NCBI RefSeq assembly: GCF_028553885.1
Contig: NZ_CP067170.1
Span: forward strand, 186,001 to 250,000
Origin: Paracoccus aestuarii
Lineage (GTDB): Bacteria > Pseudomonadota > Alphaproteobacteria > Rhodobacterales > Rhodobacteraceae
Direction: 5' to 3'
Length of the DNA: 64,000 bases
The position numbers and the translations under genes were made by a program. Within the stretch, counting starts at the first letter, position 1, and each line of letters opens with the position of its first letter. Positions 53,233 to 62,134 of the stretch are shown one piece after another. Under the pieces are notes generated by a model. The model ran no database searches and had not been told where the DNA came from. It saw only the letters and a list, made by a program, of their open reading frames with translations.

Positions 53233-54261
53233 TCAGCGGTCGATGGTCAGGCCGACCGTCTGGCCGACGGTCTCGTTCCAGCGCGCGGCCCATTCGTCGC
53301 CTGCCCGCGCCGCCCAGTCCGGCAGCACCTCGGCCAGCAGGATCTCGCGCGCCTGCGCCAGATCCTCGTCGCTGGCCTCGACGACCGTCATCGCGGCCCG
53401 GCTGCCCGCGCAGGAGGCATCGCCCGTCAGGCAGGCGATGTCACCCTCCAGCCCGCCTTGGGCCGCCTGCCATGCGGGACCCTCCAGCCCCTCGGCCACG
53501 GCGTCGACCAGCATCACCTGCTGATCCGCGCTCAGCCCGTCGAAGCGATCGGCGTTCATCGCGATCACCACCGGGTCCCATCCGCCAAGCGGCAGGGTCA
53601 GCAGGTGGTCAGACACCTCCCACCAGCCGGCGGAATAACCCGAACCCGCGCCCGTCACCGCACAATCGATCACGCCGCGTTCCAAGGATCCCGGCACCTC
53701 GGAAAAGGCGATGTTGATCCCCTCGGCTCCGAGCGCCTCCAGCAGCTTGGTGGTCATCCGGCCCGATCCGCGCACCTTCTTGCCCTGCAGATCGGCCAGC
53801 GAGGCGACCGCTCCGCGGCAGAAGACGACCTGCGGCGGATAGGGCGCGATGCCCAGGACCTGGGCGCCGAAGCGGTCGCGCATGATATCCTCGACCATGG
53901 GGCGGGCGGCCTCGACCATGGCCTGGGCCTCGGCAGCGTCGGTGGCGATCAGGGGCACGTCCAGCCCCTCCAGCTCGGGCGCGTCGCCGACGGTGTAATC
54001 GGCCACCGTCGCGCCCACGTCGAAGACGCCGTCGCCCAGCATCCGATAGACATCCGCCCCCGCGATGCCCATCTGGTCAAAGCTGGTCAGCTGGGCGGTC
54101 ATCTGCCCGTCCGTCAGCTCGGGCAGGCGTTCGGTCCAGAAACCCTGTTCGAACTGCTGGTAAAGCGGCAGGTTCGACCAGCTGCCCACGACGGCGAATT
54201 CCTCGGCATGCGCAAGCACGGGGGCCGTGGCGGTCATCAGGATGGCGATGGTCTTTTTCAT
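53233..54261 (-). CDS. TRAP transporter solute-binding protein, second locus
   Basis: A 342-residue periplasmic protein with a signal peptide (KKTIAILMTATAPVLAHAEE, cleavage near residue 19). Features of the DctP superfamily are seen in SWSNLPLYQQFEQGFWTERLPELTDGQMTAQL, the Arg region LADLQGKKVRGSGRMTTKLLEALGAEGINIAFSEVPGSLERGVIDCAVTGAGSGYSAGWWEV and the helical C-terminus. It is divergent in sequence from the uronate TRAP binder at 27-28 kb, so the ligand differs. CAGGAGAG precedes the ATG. Confidence 0.88.
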   Translation of the reverse strand: MKKTIAILMTATAPVLAHAEEFAVVGSWSNLPLYQQFEQGFWTERLPELTDGQMTAQLTSFDQMGIAGADVYRMLGDGVFDVGATVADYTVGDAPELEGLDVPLIATDAAEAQAMVEAARPMVEDIMRDRFGAQVLGIAPYPPQVVFCRGAVASLADLQGKKVRGSGRMTTKLLEALGAEGINIAFSEVPGSLERGVIDCAVTGAGSGYSAGWWEVSDHLLTLPLGGWDPVVIAMNADRFDGLSADQQVMLVDAVAEGLEGPAWQAAQGGLEGDIACLTGDASCAGSRAAMTVVEASDEDLAQAREILLAEVLPDWAARAGDEWAARWNETVGQTVGLTIDR

Positions 54262-54289
54262 GGGTTCTCTCCTGTTGGTTTATTCTTGT

Positions 54290-55111
54290 TCAGAGCGCCT
54301 GACCGGGTCCGGTCAGGATGCGTTCGGCCCGCGCCGCGGGGATGTCGGTGACCAGCATGTGGCCGGGCGCATGGGTCAGGGCCAGGGCGGGACGCGCGGC
54401 CTCGATCGCGGCTTGGGGCGTCACCCCGCAGGCCCAGAAGACCGGCAGATCGCCCGGCTCGATCACCGGCGGATCGCCGTAATCGGGCGCGTCCAGATCC
54501 GCGATGCCGATCAGCGACGGATCGCCCAGATGGACCGGCGCGCCATGGGCCAAGGGAAAGCCCGCGCAGATGCGCACGGCCTCGATCGCGTCGGCGGCGG
54601 GCATGGCGCGCAGGCTGACCACCAAGGGGCCGCCGAAGGGCCCGGCCGGGCGGGTCATGATGCTGGTGCGATACATCGGCACGTTGCGCCGCGCCGCCGA
54701 ATGGCGCACCGGGATGCCCGCCGCGATCAGCGCATCCTCGAAGCTGAAGGAACAGCCGATCAGAAAGCTGACCATGTCGTCCCGCCACAGATCCGCGATG
54801 TCCGAGGGTTCCGCCACCAGCACGCCGTCGCGCCAGACGCGATAGCGGGGGATGTCGCGGCGGATGTCGATGTCGCGGCCCAGGGTCGGCAGGGTCGGAT
54901 CGCCCGGCGCCCCCACCGCCAGCAGCGGGCAGGGCCGCGGGTTCTGCTGGCAATAGCGCAGGAAATCCGCGGCCTCGGCGGCGGGCAGGATCACCAGGTT
55001 GCCCTGCAGCGCATCGCCCCCCAGTCCCGCGGTCGGGCCCTGATGCGCGCCGCTGCGGATCAGGCGGCGCAGGGCCTGCGGATCGGCGTGCTGTGGTGAA
55101 ATCACGGTCAT
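54290..55111 (-). CDS. DUF1445 putative hydro-lyase (D-glutamate cyclase-like)
   Basis: A 273-residue protein of the YcsI/DUF1445 family. Diagnostic strings: [101 protein letters not shown] and the C-terminal [17 protein letters not shown]... [11 protein letters not shown]. Family members are called putative hydro-lyases; the related mammalian protein interconverts D-glutamate and 5-oxo-D-proline. It precedes the TRAP genes, so it likely acts on the imported compound. ATG 55111 follows GGGGGA. Confidence 0.87.
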   Translation of the reverse strand: MTVISPQHADPQALRRLIRSGAHQGPTAGLGGDALQGNLVILPAAEAADFLRYCQQNPRPCPLLAVGAPGDPTLPTLGRDIDIRRDIPRYRVWRDGVLVAEPSDIADLWRDDMVSFLIGCSFSFEDALIAAGIPVRHSAARRNVPMYRTSIMTRPAGPFGGPLVVSLRAMPAADAIEAVRICAGFPLAHGAPVHLGDPSLIGIADLDAPDYGDPPVIEPGDLPVFWACGVTPQAAIEAARPALALTHAPGHMLVTDIPAARAERILTGPGQAL

Positions 55112-55157
55112 GCGTCCCCCGTCAGATGGCATGACGAAACTGTGACGCCTCGGGACT

Positions 55158-55178
55158 GATTGAATCAAGAACGCAATC
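55158..55178. promoter_or_regulatory. Dyad GATTG-N11-CAATC upstream of the DUF1445-TRAP operon
   Basis: Exact five-base inverted arms flank 11 bases (55158-55162 and 55174-55178), about 50 bases before the DUF1445 start and just after the LysR stop. Size and symmetry fit LysR-type binding sites, so this is a candidate site for the regulator encoded next door. Confidence 0.45.
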
Positions 55179-55205
55179 GACCGCAGTATTGATCTGCCCC
55201 TGCGA

Positions 55206-56084
55206 TCAGTCGGCGGCCTCCACCGCGGCGCGGGTCACCGCGCGGCCGATCTTCTCGTTGCGGTCGGGGTCGTGGCAGATGGCGAATTCCAGATCGGGCA
55301 GCCGCGCCTCGGGGCGGACGGCGATCTCCTCCAGCCCGGCATGGGGCCAGGACCGCACGATGTCATGGGGGATGGTGCCGATGCCGAATCCCTGGCTGAC
55401 CAGATGCAGCGCGGTGGCCAGCGAGGCCGAGCCATGCACCGCCACCGGCATCCGCCGCCCCGATGACAGCAGCTGCACGACCTGCCGATGCGGGATGGTG
55501 CGTTTGGGAAAGGACACGATCGGCAGGCCCGCCAGCACGTCGATCCCGGCGGGCTGGGGCACGGCGAAATGGGCGGGCGACCCGAACCAGCCCAGGCTCA
55601 CCGGCGGCAGGGGCGTCATCGCGATCCCGCGCGGGGCCTGGTCGCGCAGCATGATCGCCACGTCCAGCCCGTCCTGCGCCAGCAGCATCCCCATCTGTTC
55701 GGACGTCTCGACCGAGATCTCGAAGCGCAGTTCCGGGTGGCGGGCGCGCAGCGCGGTCAGCATGCGCGGCAGGACGGTATGGGTCATCGTCTCGGCCACG
55801 CCGAGGCGGACGACCCCCGCCATGACGTTCTGGGTCAGCTCCTCCAGGATGCGGTCGCGTTGCGCGACCAGCAGCTCGGCCTCGTCGCACAGGCGCCGCC
55901 CTTCGGCGGTCAGGCGCACGCCGCGCCCGTCGCGTTCGAAGATGGCGATCTTCATGCGATCCTCCAGATGCCGCACCCGGCGCGAGATCGCCGATTGCGC
56001 AAGCCCCAGCCCGTCGGATGCGGCGCGAAAGCCGCCATGGCGCACGATGGCGCGGATGATCTCGATGTCGCGAAAGCCGAACAT
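55206..56084 (-). CDS. LysR-family transcriptional regulator
   Basis: A 292-residue regulator. The N-terminal helix-turn-helix reads [62 protein letters not shown]; a LysR substrate domain follows from [44 protein letters not shown]. It lies upstream of the DUF1445-TRAP-amidase operon on the same strand with a dyad in between, and is its likely activator or repressor. ATG 56084 gives the usual N-terminus; a longer frame is possible. Confidence 0.92.
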   Translation of the reverse strand: MFGFRDIEIIRAIVRHGGFRAASDGLGLAQSAISRRVRHLEDRMKIAIFERDGRGVRLTAEGRRLCDEAELLVAQRDRILEELTQNVMAGVVRLGVAETMTHTVLPRMLTALRARHPELRFEISVETSEQMGMLLAQDGLDVAIMLRDQAPRGIAMTPLPPVSLGWFGSPAHFAVPQPAGIDVLAGLPIVSFPKRTIPHRQVVQLLSSGRRMPVAVHGSASLATALHLVSQGFGIGTIPHDIVRSWPHAGLEEIAVRPEARLPDLEFAICHDPDRNEKIGRAVTRAAVEAAD

Positions 56085-56132
56085 GGGGGCGATCTGGCCG
56101 GGACCGCGCCCCGGCGTCAAGCGCCCGCGGCG

Positions 56133-56639
56133 TCAGAACTCCGGCTCCAGCGCGGTTTTCAGCATGGTGCGGGCGCGGTTCACGCGGCTCTTGATCGTGC
56201 CGATGTCGCAATCGAGGATCTGGGCCGCGCGGATATAGGTCTCGCCCAGGACCGAGACCAGCACGATCGCCTCGCGGTAATGCAGGGGGATGGCGCCGAT
56301 CTGGCGCCACAGCTCCATATGGCGCAAGTGCCATTCCTGGTCGGGCTGGGTCACCGGCCCGCCCGAGACGCAATCCGCATCCCCCGTGCGTTCGCGCGCG
56401 GCCTTGCGGATGTTGGTATAGAAGCGGTTGCGCATGATGGTGAACAGCCAAGCCCGCATATGCGTGCCCGCGCGATACTTGTCGGCATGTTCGATGGCGC
56501 GCAGCAGGGTCTCCTGGACCAGGTCGTCGGCATCCAGCGCCCCCTTGCACAGGGACCGCGCATAGGCGCGCATCGCCGGGATGTGGGAAAGAACGTCATC
56601 TGACATGTCCGGCGATTTCATCCGATATGTGTGCGCCAT
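56133..56639 (-). CDS. ECF sigma factor, EcfG-like
   Basis: A sigma factor of about 168 residues. Region 2 is HIPAMRAYARSLCKGALDADDLVQETLLRAIEHADKYRAGTHMRAWLFTIMRNRFYTNIRKAARER; region 4 is LHYREAIVLVSVLGETYIRAAQILDCDIGTIKSRVNRARTML. The ARSLCKGALDADDLVQETL... style matches the EcfG general-stress group of Alphaproteobacteria. Three in-frame ATG codons (56639, 56621, 56606) are possible starts; none has a good ribosome-binding site. It is divergent from a NepR-like gene, the usual anti-sigma partner. No PhyR response regulator is in the window. Confidence 0.85.
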   Translation of the reverse strand: MAHTYRMKSPDMSDDVLSHIPAMRAYARSLCKGALDADDLVQETLLRAIEHADKYRAGTHMRAWLFTIMRNRFYTNIRKAARERTGDADCVSGGPVTQPDQEWHLRHMELWRQIGAIPLHYREAIVLVSVLGETYIRAAQILDCDIGTIKSRVNRARTMLKTALEPEF

Positions 56640-56772
56640 ATCGAACCAATGCGTTCGCACGCGGCCCGGTTCCGGGCAGGGCGGGAAACGGCGGAACTTT
56701 GCCGCGACCATTGCGCGCCATTAAACGAATGTGAACTGCGGCGGCGGCGCGCCCATGCTAGCACTGGGGTCA

Positions 56773-56791
56773 GGCCGGGGCCATCCCGGCC
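56773..56791 (+). other. Hairpin in the leader of the NepR-like gene
   Basis: A perfect seven-base stem GGCCGGG/CCCGGCC with a five-base loop (GCCAT) about 55 bases before the start codon. It may influence translation or stability of the short mRNA; no T-run follows. Confidence 0.4.
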
Positions 56792-56845
56792 ATTTCAAGG
56801 ACGGGCCAGCCATATTCATGGCCCCACCCCATTCACGAGGTTCCG

Positions 56846-57001
56846 ATGACCCAGACCCAACCGCCCCCCGACCCCCTGGAGGAGGAGGTGCGCGGCCTGC
56901 TGGAACGGATGGAGGCCGCCCCCGTCCCCGCCCATCTGCAGGATCTGGCCCGACGGCTGGAGGCCGCGCTGGCCGCAGGCCGCGCGCGGCGGGACGACTG
57001 A
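56846..57001 (+). CDS. NepR-like anti-sigma factor (51 residues)
   Basis: A 51-residue protein preceded by CACGAGG. After an acidic, Pro-rich N-terminus come two predicted helices: VRGLLERMEAA and, after PVP, AHLQDLARRLEAALAAGRARRDD. The helix-PVP-helix plan with xxLxxLxxxLE is the NepR pattern, in which both helices clamp an EcfG sigma factor. Divergence from an EcfG-like sigma gene 206 bases away supports this. It is shorter and more diverged than typical NepR, so identification is good but not certain. Confidence 0.7.
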   Translation: MTQTQPPPDPLEEEVRGLLERMEAAPVPAHLQDLARRLEAALAAGRARRDD

Positions 57002-57008
57002 TCCCGGC

Positions 57009-57455
57009 TCACTCGGCCACGGCGGCGTCGGTCAGCCCGTCCAGGGCGGCGCCGATGCGGTCCAGCACCGCATCCTCGCCGGCCAGGTCATGGCGCTCGG
57101 CCAGCACGGCGGGCGACAGGTATCCGACGGTCGTCTCCTCGCCCTCCTGCCAGATCAGGACGCGCAGCGGCAGGTCGATCGCCGCGCGCGGGTCGCGCAG
57201 CATCAGCGGCGTGCCCAGCTGGGGATTGCCCAGGATCATCACCGTGGCGGGCGGCATCTCCAGCCCGGCCTCGCGGGCGGCGGCGGCATGGTCGATGCGG
57301 GCGACCAAGGTGGCGGGGCTGGCCTCGATGGCGGCCTCCAGCCGGTCGGCGGTGGTGGCGGCGTCATGGGGGCTGGGCTTGGTGATCCAGTCATCGGCCC
57401 AGGCCGTCCCGGCGCCGGCGGCAAGACAGATCACGGTGGCTGCGGCGCGGATCAT
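57009..57455 (-). CDS. DUF302 domain protein, exported
   Basis: A 148-residue protein with a signal peptide (RAAATVICLAAGAGTAWAD, cleavage near residue 20). The mature part DWITKPSPHDAATTADRLEAAIEASPATLVARIDHAAAAREAGLEMPPATVMILGNPQLGTPLMLRDPRAAIDLPLRVLIWQEGEETTVGYLSP is a typical DUF302 domain. Function of this periplasmic domain is unresolved. AAGGG precedes the ATG. It is convergent with the NepR-like gene (seven bases between stops) and divergent from the oxidoreductase at 57564. Confidence 0.88.
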   Translation of the reverse strand: MIRAAATVICLAAGAGTAWADDWITKPSPHDAATTADRLEAAIEASPATLVARIDHAAAAREAGLEMPPATVMILGNPQLGTPLMLRDPRAAIDLPLRVLIWQEGEETTVGYLSPAVLAERHDLAGEDAVLDRIGAALDGLTDAAVAE

Positions 57456-57495
57456 GGCATCGTCCCTTCGGTTGCATGTCGCGACCCCAAGCCCC

Positions 57496-57513
57496 GGAAC
57501 CGGCCGGGGTTCC
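57496..57513. other. Inverted repeat in the DUF302/oxidoreductase intergenic region
   Basis: GGAACC (57496-57501) and GGTTCC (57508-57513) flank a GGCCGG centre between two divergent genes. It may be an operator or a leader hairpin of the oxidoreductase transcript. No −35/−10 pair could be assigned with confidence. Confidence 0.3.
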
Positions 57514-57563
57514 ATCGCCCCCGCCCGCGCCCTATGCAGGACCGGCGATGACGAGGACCTGCG

Positions 57564-58625
57564 ATGAGCGCGACGATCCTGCTGCTGGGGGCGGGCCATG
57601 CCAATCTGCTGGCGGCGGGGCCGCTGCGCGCGGCCCTGCCCGGGGCGCGGATCACCTTGGTCGATGCGGCGCCGGTCGCGACCTATTCGGGGATGTTTCC
57701 CGGCATGATCGCAGGCCGCTATGCCGCCGACGCGCCCCAGATCCCGCTGGCCGATTTCGCCGCGCGCCACGGGATCGGGTTCCGCCAGGCGCGCATCACG
57801 GGGATCGACGCCCCCGCCCGCCGCGCGATGCTGGCGGACGGCACCGCCCTGCCCCATGACCTGGCCGCACTGGATATCGGCAGCCATACCGCCATGCCCG
57901 AGATCCCGGGCTTTGCCGATCACGCCGTGCCGGTCAAGCCGATGGCGGCATTCGCCGCCCGGCTGCGCAACGGCGCGCCCGGCCCTGCCGCCGTGATCGG
58001 CGCGGGCGTGGCGGGGTCCGAGATCGCCCTGGCCCTGCGCCGCAGCCGCCCCGTCACCCTGATCGAGGCCGGCCCGCGCATCGCCCCGGGTCTGGGCGCG
58101 CGGGCTGCCGCCGCGCTGCGCCGCGCGCTGGATCGGGCGGGGGTGACGGTTCTGACCGATGCGCGCCCGGCCCGGATCACCGCCGATGCCGTGATCCTGG
58201 ATGACGGGCGGCGGATCGCCAGCGCGCTGACGGTGGGCTGCGCGGGGGCGCGGGCGCAGGACTGGCTGGCGCGCGACCTGCCGGTGGATCGGGCGGGCTT
58301 CGTGCGCGTCGGTCCCACCCTGCAGGTCGAGGGCCATCCGCATCTGCTGGCTGCGGGCGACTGCGCCGCGATGACCCATGCGCCGCGCCCCAAGGCCGGG
58401 GTCTTTGCCGTGCGCCAGGCCCCCGACCTGGTGCGCAACCTGGTGGCGCTGCACCAGGGCGGGGCGGCCCTGCGGCACAGCCCGCAGCGCGATTACCTCA
58501 AGATCATCTCGCTGGCCGACGGGCAGGGCCTTGCGGAATGGCACGGGCTGACCCTGCAGGGCCGCTGGCTGTGGCGGCTGAAGGACCGGATCGACCGCCG
58601 CTTCATGGCGGGGCTGCGGCGCTGA
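57564..58625 (+). CDS. Pyridine nucleotide-disulfide-type oxidoreductase (stand-alone SelD N-terminal type)
   Basis: A 353-residue FAD/NAD(P)H oxidoreductase. FAD motif LLLGAGHANLLAAGPL near residues 6-21, the VATYSGMFPGMIAGRY segment, a second Rossmann motif AAVIGAGVAGSEIALALRR near 140-158 and the FAD-contacting HLLAAGDCAAM near 250. The AHAN start and YSGMFPGMIAG are those of the domain fused before SelD in some bacteria and also found alone. No selD or other selenium gene is in view. Substrate unknown; it is convergent with the YnjD-like ATPase. Confidence 0.85.
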   Translation: MSATILLLGAGHANLLAAGPLRAALPGARITLVDAAPVATYSGMFPGMIAGRYAADAPQIPLADFAARHGIGFRQARITGIDAPARRAMLADGTALPHDLAALDIGSHTAMPEIPGFADHAVPVKPMAAFAARLRNGAPGPAAVIGAGVAGSEIALALRRSRPVTLIEAGPRIAPGLGARAAAALRRALDRAGVTVLTDARPARITADAVILDDGRRIASALTVGCAGARAQDWLARDLPVDRAGFVRVGPTLQVEGHPHLLAAGDCAAMTHAPRPKAGVFAVRQAPDLVRNLVALHQGGAALRHSPQRDYLKIISLADGQGLAEWHGLTLQGRWLWRLKDRIDRRFMAGLRR

Positions 58626-58631
58626 ACCCCG

Positions 58632-59267
58632 TCAGCCAAGCGCCAGGACAGGCCCGCCCGCGGCGCGGGCATCCTCGGCATCATGGGTGACCAGCAGCGC
58701 GGGGATGCACGCCGCCGCGACCGCGTCGAAGGTGAACCGGCGCACCCGCGCCCGCCGGTCCGGGTCCAGCCCGGAGAACGGCTCGTCCAGCAGCACGGCG
58801 CGCGGCCGCGCCAGCAGCGTGCGCATCAACGCGACCCGCGCCCGCTGGCCGCCCGACAGGGTGGCCGGGTCGCGCGTCCCCATCCCCTGCAGGCCAGCGT
58901 GGTCCAGCGCCTCGGCCACGGCGGCACGGCGCGCGGCCCGGCCCCGGACCGCCGGCGACAGGCCGAAGGCCAGGTTGTCGGCCACCGACAGATGCGGAAA
59001 CAGCAGCGCATCCTGGAACATGATCCCGATGCCGCGCCGTTCCGCGGGCAAGGACAGCATGCAGCGCCCGTCCAGCAGGACCCGGCCCCGCACGGTGAAA
59101 TCCGCACCCAGATGCCCGCCGATCGCCGCCAGCAGGGTGGATTTGCCGATGCCCGAGGGTCCGGTGACGCTGGTCACGGTGCCGGGCGCCACCGCCAGCC
59201 CCAAGGGCGCGAACAAGGGCGATGCCCCCCGGGGGGCCACGGTCAGGTCGATCAGGGTCAGGGTCAT
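58632..59267 (-). CDS. ABC transporter ATP-binding protein (YnjD/ThiQ type)
   Basis: A 211-residue ABC ATPase. Walker A GPSGIGKSTLLAAIGGHL near residues 37-45, IMFQDALLFPHLSVADNLAFGL, LSGGQRARVALMRTLLARPRAVLLDEPFSGLD and the switch His in LLVTHDAEDARAAG. Size and sequence fit YnjD or ThiQ. It overlaps the permease gene by four bases and belongs with the binding protein at 60947-62134. The reading frame upstream is open through the whole permease gene in the frame produced by the frameshift there. Confidence 0.9.
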   Translation of the reverse strand: MTLTLIDLTVAPRGASPLFAPLGLAVAPGTVTSVTGPSGIGKSTLLAAIGGHLGADFTVRGRVLLDGRCMLSLPAERRGIGIMFQDALLFPHLSVADNLAFGLSPAVRGRAARRAAVAEALDHAGLQGMGTRDPATLSGGQRARVALMRTLLARPRAVLLDEPFSGLDPDRRARVRRFTFDAVAAACIPALLVTHDAEDARAAGGPVLALG

Positions 59268-60947
59268 GCGGCTCCTTTCAATGCGCGGCGATGGCGATGG
59301 GCCCAGGCCGGCAGGGCCAGCGCGGCCAGAAACACCCCCCAAGGCAGCGCCGCCTGCAAAACGGCATGGACCGCAGCCACCCGCCGGTCCGATCCCGATG
59401 ACAGGGCCACGGCCTCGGTCGTCAGGGTGGCGATGCGGCCGCCGCCCAGAAACAACGTCGGCAGGTATTGCGCGACCGACACGGCGAATCCCACCGCCGC
59501 CGCCGTGGCGACCGGCGCCATCAGCACCGGCAGCTTGACCCGCCACAGCCGCCGCCACGGCCCCGCGCCAAGGGCGGCGGCGCTGCGGTCCAGCCGCGGG
59601 TCCAGCGCCGCCCAAGGCCCGGCCAGCGCGATCATCACATAGGGAAAGACGAACAGCCAATGCCCCCAGATCACCGCCGCCAGGGGGCCGATCGGCGCAT
59701 GGATCATCATCCCCGCCAGCCCGATCAGAAAGGACAGCTGCGGCAGCAGCAGCGGCACATGGATCACCGCGCGCAGCCAGCCGCCCTGGCCGCGCCGCCC
59801 CACCCTGTCGCCGCTGTCCAGCCACGCGACCGCCGTGACCAGCGCCAGCCCGGTTGACACCGCCGCGATCAGCAGCGTCTGCCCCACCGCCCCCGACCAG
59901 CGCCCGACATCGCGCCAGGCGCGCAGCGACAGCGATTGGGGCCAGGGATCGGGCCAGCGCCAGGCAAAGCTGACCGACCACAGCGCCAGCCCGGCCATGC
60001 CGATGGCGGCCAGCGCCACGACCAGCCCCGCCGCGGCGACCGGCAGCGCGGCTAAGCCGGTCCGCCCCCGCCACGCGCCGCCCGCCGCGCAGGACCACCC
60101 GGCCCAAGGCCCCCGCCCCCGCGCCGCGGCCAGCGTCACCCCGAAGGCCCCCGCCACCAGCGCCAGCTGCAACAGCCCCCGCCGATGCCGGCAGGATCGC
60201 GCGCAGGTCCGGGTCCGACAGCATCCGCGCCACCATCACCGCCAGGGTCGGCGGGTTCGACGGCCCCAGGATCAGCGCCATGTCCACCACCGACAGCGAA
60301 AAGGCCAGCACCACCAGCACCGGCAGCCGGATCAGCGGCCAGAGCTGCGGCACGATCAGCCACAGCCAGCAGGCCAGCCGCCCATAGCCCAAGGCCCGGC
60401 CCGCGGCCAGGCTGCGCTGCAGCGGGATCTGGGTCAGCGCGCCCATCAGAATCAGGGTCAGGAAGGGCAGCTCCTTGACGGTCAGCCCCAGGATCAGCGC
60501 CAGGCCCCAGGGATCGCCCACCGTGGCGATGTCGGGCGGGCGCGCCCAACCCATCAGCGGCGCCAGCCCCCGCGCCAGCCAGCCCGACGGCGCCAGCACG
60601 AAGGCCAGCCCGATCGCCACCGCCGCATGGGGCGCGGCCAGCAGGGGCGCCAGCACCGCCCGCACCGGCCCGAGCCGCCCCTGCAGCGCCGCCACCGCGC
60701 CCAAGGCCAGGACCAGCGACAGCCCCGTCGCGGCCATCCCGGTCCAGACCGACAGCGCCGCCGCCCGTCCCAGCCCCGGCATGGCCAGCAGCTGGCGCCA
60801 CGGGCCCAGATCGGGGCCGGTGGCGCCCAAGGCCGGGAAATGCCCGAACCCCGCGCGCAGGCTGTGACCCAGCCCCAAGGCCACCGGCAGGACCAGACCC
60901 GCCAGGATCACCGCCCCCGCAGCGGCGCGCAGGATCCGGGCCGTCAT
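59264..60947 (-). pseudogene. Double-length ABC permease (YnjC/ThiP type) with apparent +1 frameshift
   Basis: Two adjacent frames together encode one permease of about 560 residues with two EAA-type halves. The N-terminal part (from ATG 60947) runs in one frame to RAILPASAG, and the rest (LLQLALVAGAFGV onward, ending RALKGAA) runs in another. The break falls at a run of five C on the plus strand (60176-60180); removing one base restores an unbroken product of normal ThiP/YnjC size. It could be a sequencing or assembly error, a true inactivating mutation or programmed slippage. The ATG overlaps the binding-protein stop (TGATG). Confidence 0.8.
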
Positions 60948-62134
60948 CACCGGGTGTAACGGGCCTGCCATTCGGCGGTCAGCCGGGTCATCCAGCCGGC
61001 ATGCGGCTCGGGCAGGACGGGGCCCAGATCCTCCAGCGCGGGCAGGGCGGGATCGGTGGGCAGCGCGGCAAAGGCCGCCCGCGCATCCGCATCCAGCAGC
61101 CCCGGATCCAGGACCGAGAACGACCCCAGCACGTCGATATTCTGCATATGCGCCTGAACCTCCGGGTCCAGCAGCATGTCGGCCACCACCTTGGCGCCCG
61201 CCCGGTGGGCGGCGTTGTAGGGGATGGCCACGAAGCTGACATTGCCGATGCTGCCGGCCTCGGGGACATGGACGCGCACCGTCTCGGGCAGCAGCCCGTC
61301 GCGGATCGCCGCCGCCGCCGATGCCGGGTCGAAGGACATGGTCACGTCGATCTCGGCATCGTTCAGAAGCTGCTGCTGGACGGACTGGTTCTCGGGAAAG
61401 GCCTGCCCGCCGCGCCACAGATGCGGGCGCAGCGCGTCATACCAGTCCCAGAGCGGCGCCGAGGCCGCCTCGAATGCCGCATCCGTCGGCTCCTGTGTCA
61501 GGTCGGCATCCGCCGGGGCCAGCTCTACCAAGGCCTGTTTCAGGAAGGTCGCGCCCATGAAGTTCGACGGGTCGGGATGGGTGATCCGCCCCGGATGGGC
61601 CGCCGCCCAATCGACCCAGGTCTCCATCCGGGGCGGGGGCGCATCGATCCGCGCCGCGTCATAGTTGAAGACGAACTTGGCCAGCCGCCACGGGCTCTCC
61701 ATCCTTTCGACGGGGGTGGTGAAATCGACGCTGTTGGCCGATTGCGGCGACAGGTCCAGATAGCGGGCATTGGGCAGATCCGCCACGAAGGGGCCGTGCA
61801 GCAGGTCCTGGTCCTTCATGGCCAGGAAATTCGGGCCGTTGATCCAGATCAGGTCGACCTGGCCGCCCTCGTCCCGCCCGGCGGTCTTTTCGGCCAGGAC
61901 GCGGGCGACGGCCTCGGCCGTGTCGGACAGCTTGACATGGCTCAGGGCCACGCCGTGGCGGTCCTGCAGCATGTCGCCCACCCAGGCCAGAAAGGCGTTG
62001 GTGCGTTCGTCCCCGCCCCAGGCATGCATGTAGACGGTCTGGCCCCGCGCCTCGTCCAGCACATCCTGCCAGTCATCGGCCAGGGCGGGACCCGCGGCCA
62101 GGATCAGGGCGGCGGCGGACATCATGGTCTTCAT
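60947..62134 (-). CDS. ABC transporter solute-binding protein (YnjB type)
   Basis: A 395-residue periplasmic protein with a signal peptide (TMMSAAALILAAGPALAD, cleavage near residue 20). YnjB-like strings: WQDVLDEARGQTVYMHAWGGDERTNAFLAWVGDML, VDLIWINGPNFLAMKDQDLLHGPFVADLPN, FNYDAARIDAPPPRMETWVDWAAAHPGRITHPDPSNFMGATFLKQAL and IPYNAAHRAGAKVVADMLLDPEVQAHMQN. Characterised relatives are thiamine- or polyamine-type binders; ligand here unknown. It overlaps the upstream CDP-alcohol phosphotransferase gene by four bases. Confidence 0.9.
   Translation of the reverse strand: MKTMMSAAALILAAGPALADDWQDVLDEARGQTVYMHAWGGDERTNAFLAWVGDMLQDRHGVALSHVKLSDTAEAVARVLAEKTAGRDEGGQVDLIWINGPNFLAMKDQDLLHGPFVADLPNARYLDLSPQSANSVDFTTPVERMESPWRLAKFVFNYDAARIDAPPPRMETWVDWAAAHPGRITHPDPSNFMGATFLKQALVELAPADADLTQEPTDAAFEAASAPLWDWYDALRPHLWRGGQAFPENQSVQQQLLNDAEIDVTMSFDPASAAAAIRDGLLPETVRVHVPEAGSIGNVSFVAIPYNAAHRAGAKVVADMLLDPEVQAHMQNIDVLGSFSVLDPGLLDADARAAFAALPTDPALPALEDLGPVLPEPHAGWMTRLTAEWQARYTR

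Noticed and set aside
56693..56697. GGAAC as an EcfG-type −35 element between the sigma and NepR-like genes
   Set aside because: No CGTT-like −10 lies 16-17 bases downstream, so it does not meet the known EcfG promoter pattern.
58632..61418. A single 928-codon frame that would join permease, linker and ATPase
   Set aside because: Its N-terminal and middle parts are out-of-frame translations; recognisable permease sequence resumes in another frame, and the ATPase has its own ATG at 59267. Better explained by the frameshift at 60176-60180.
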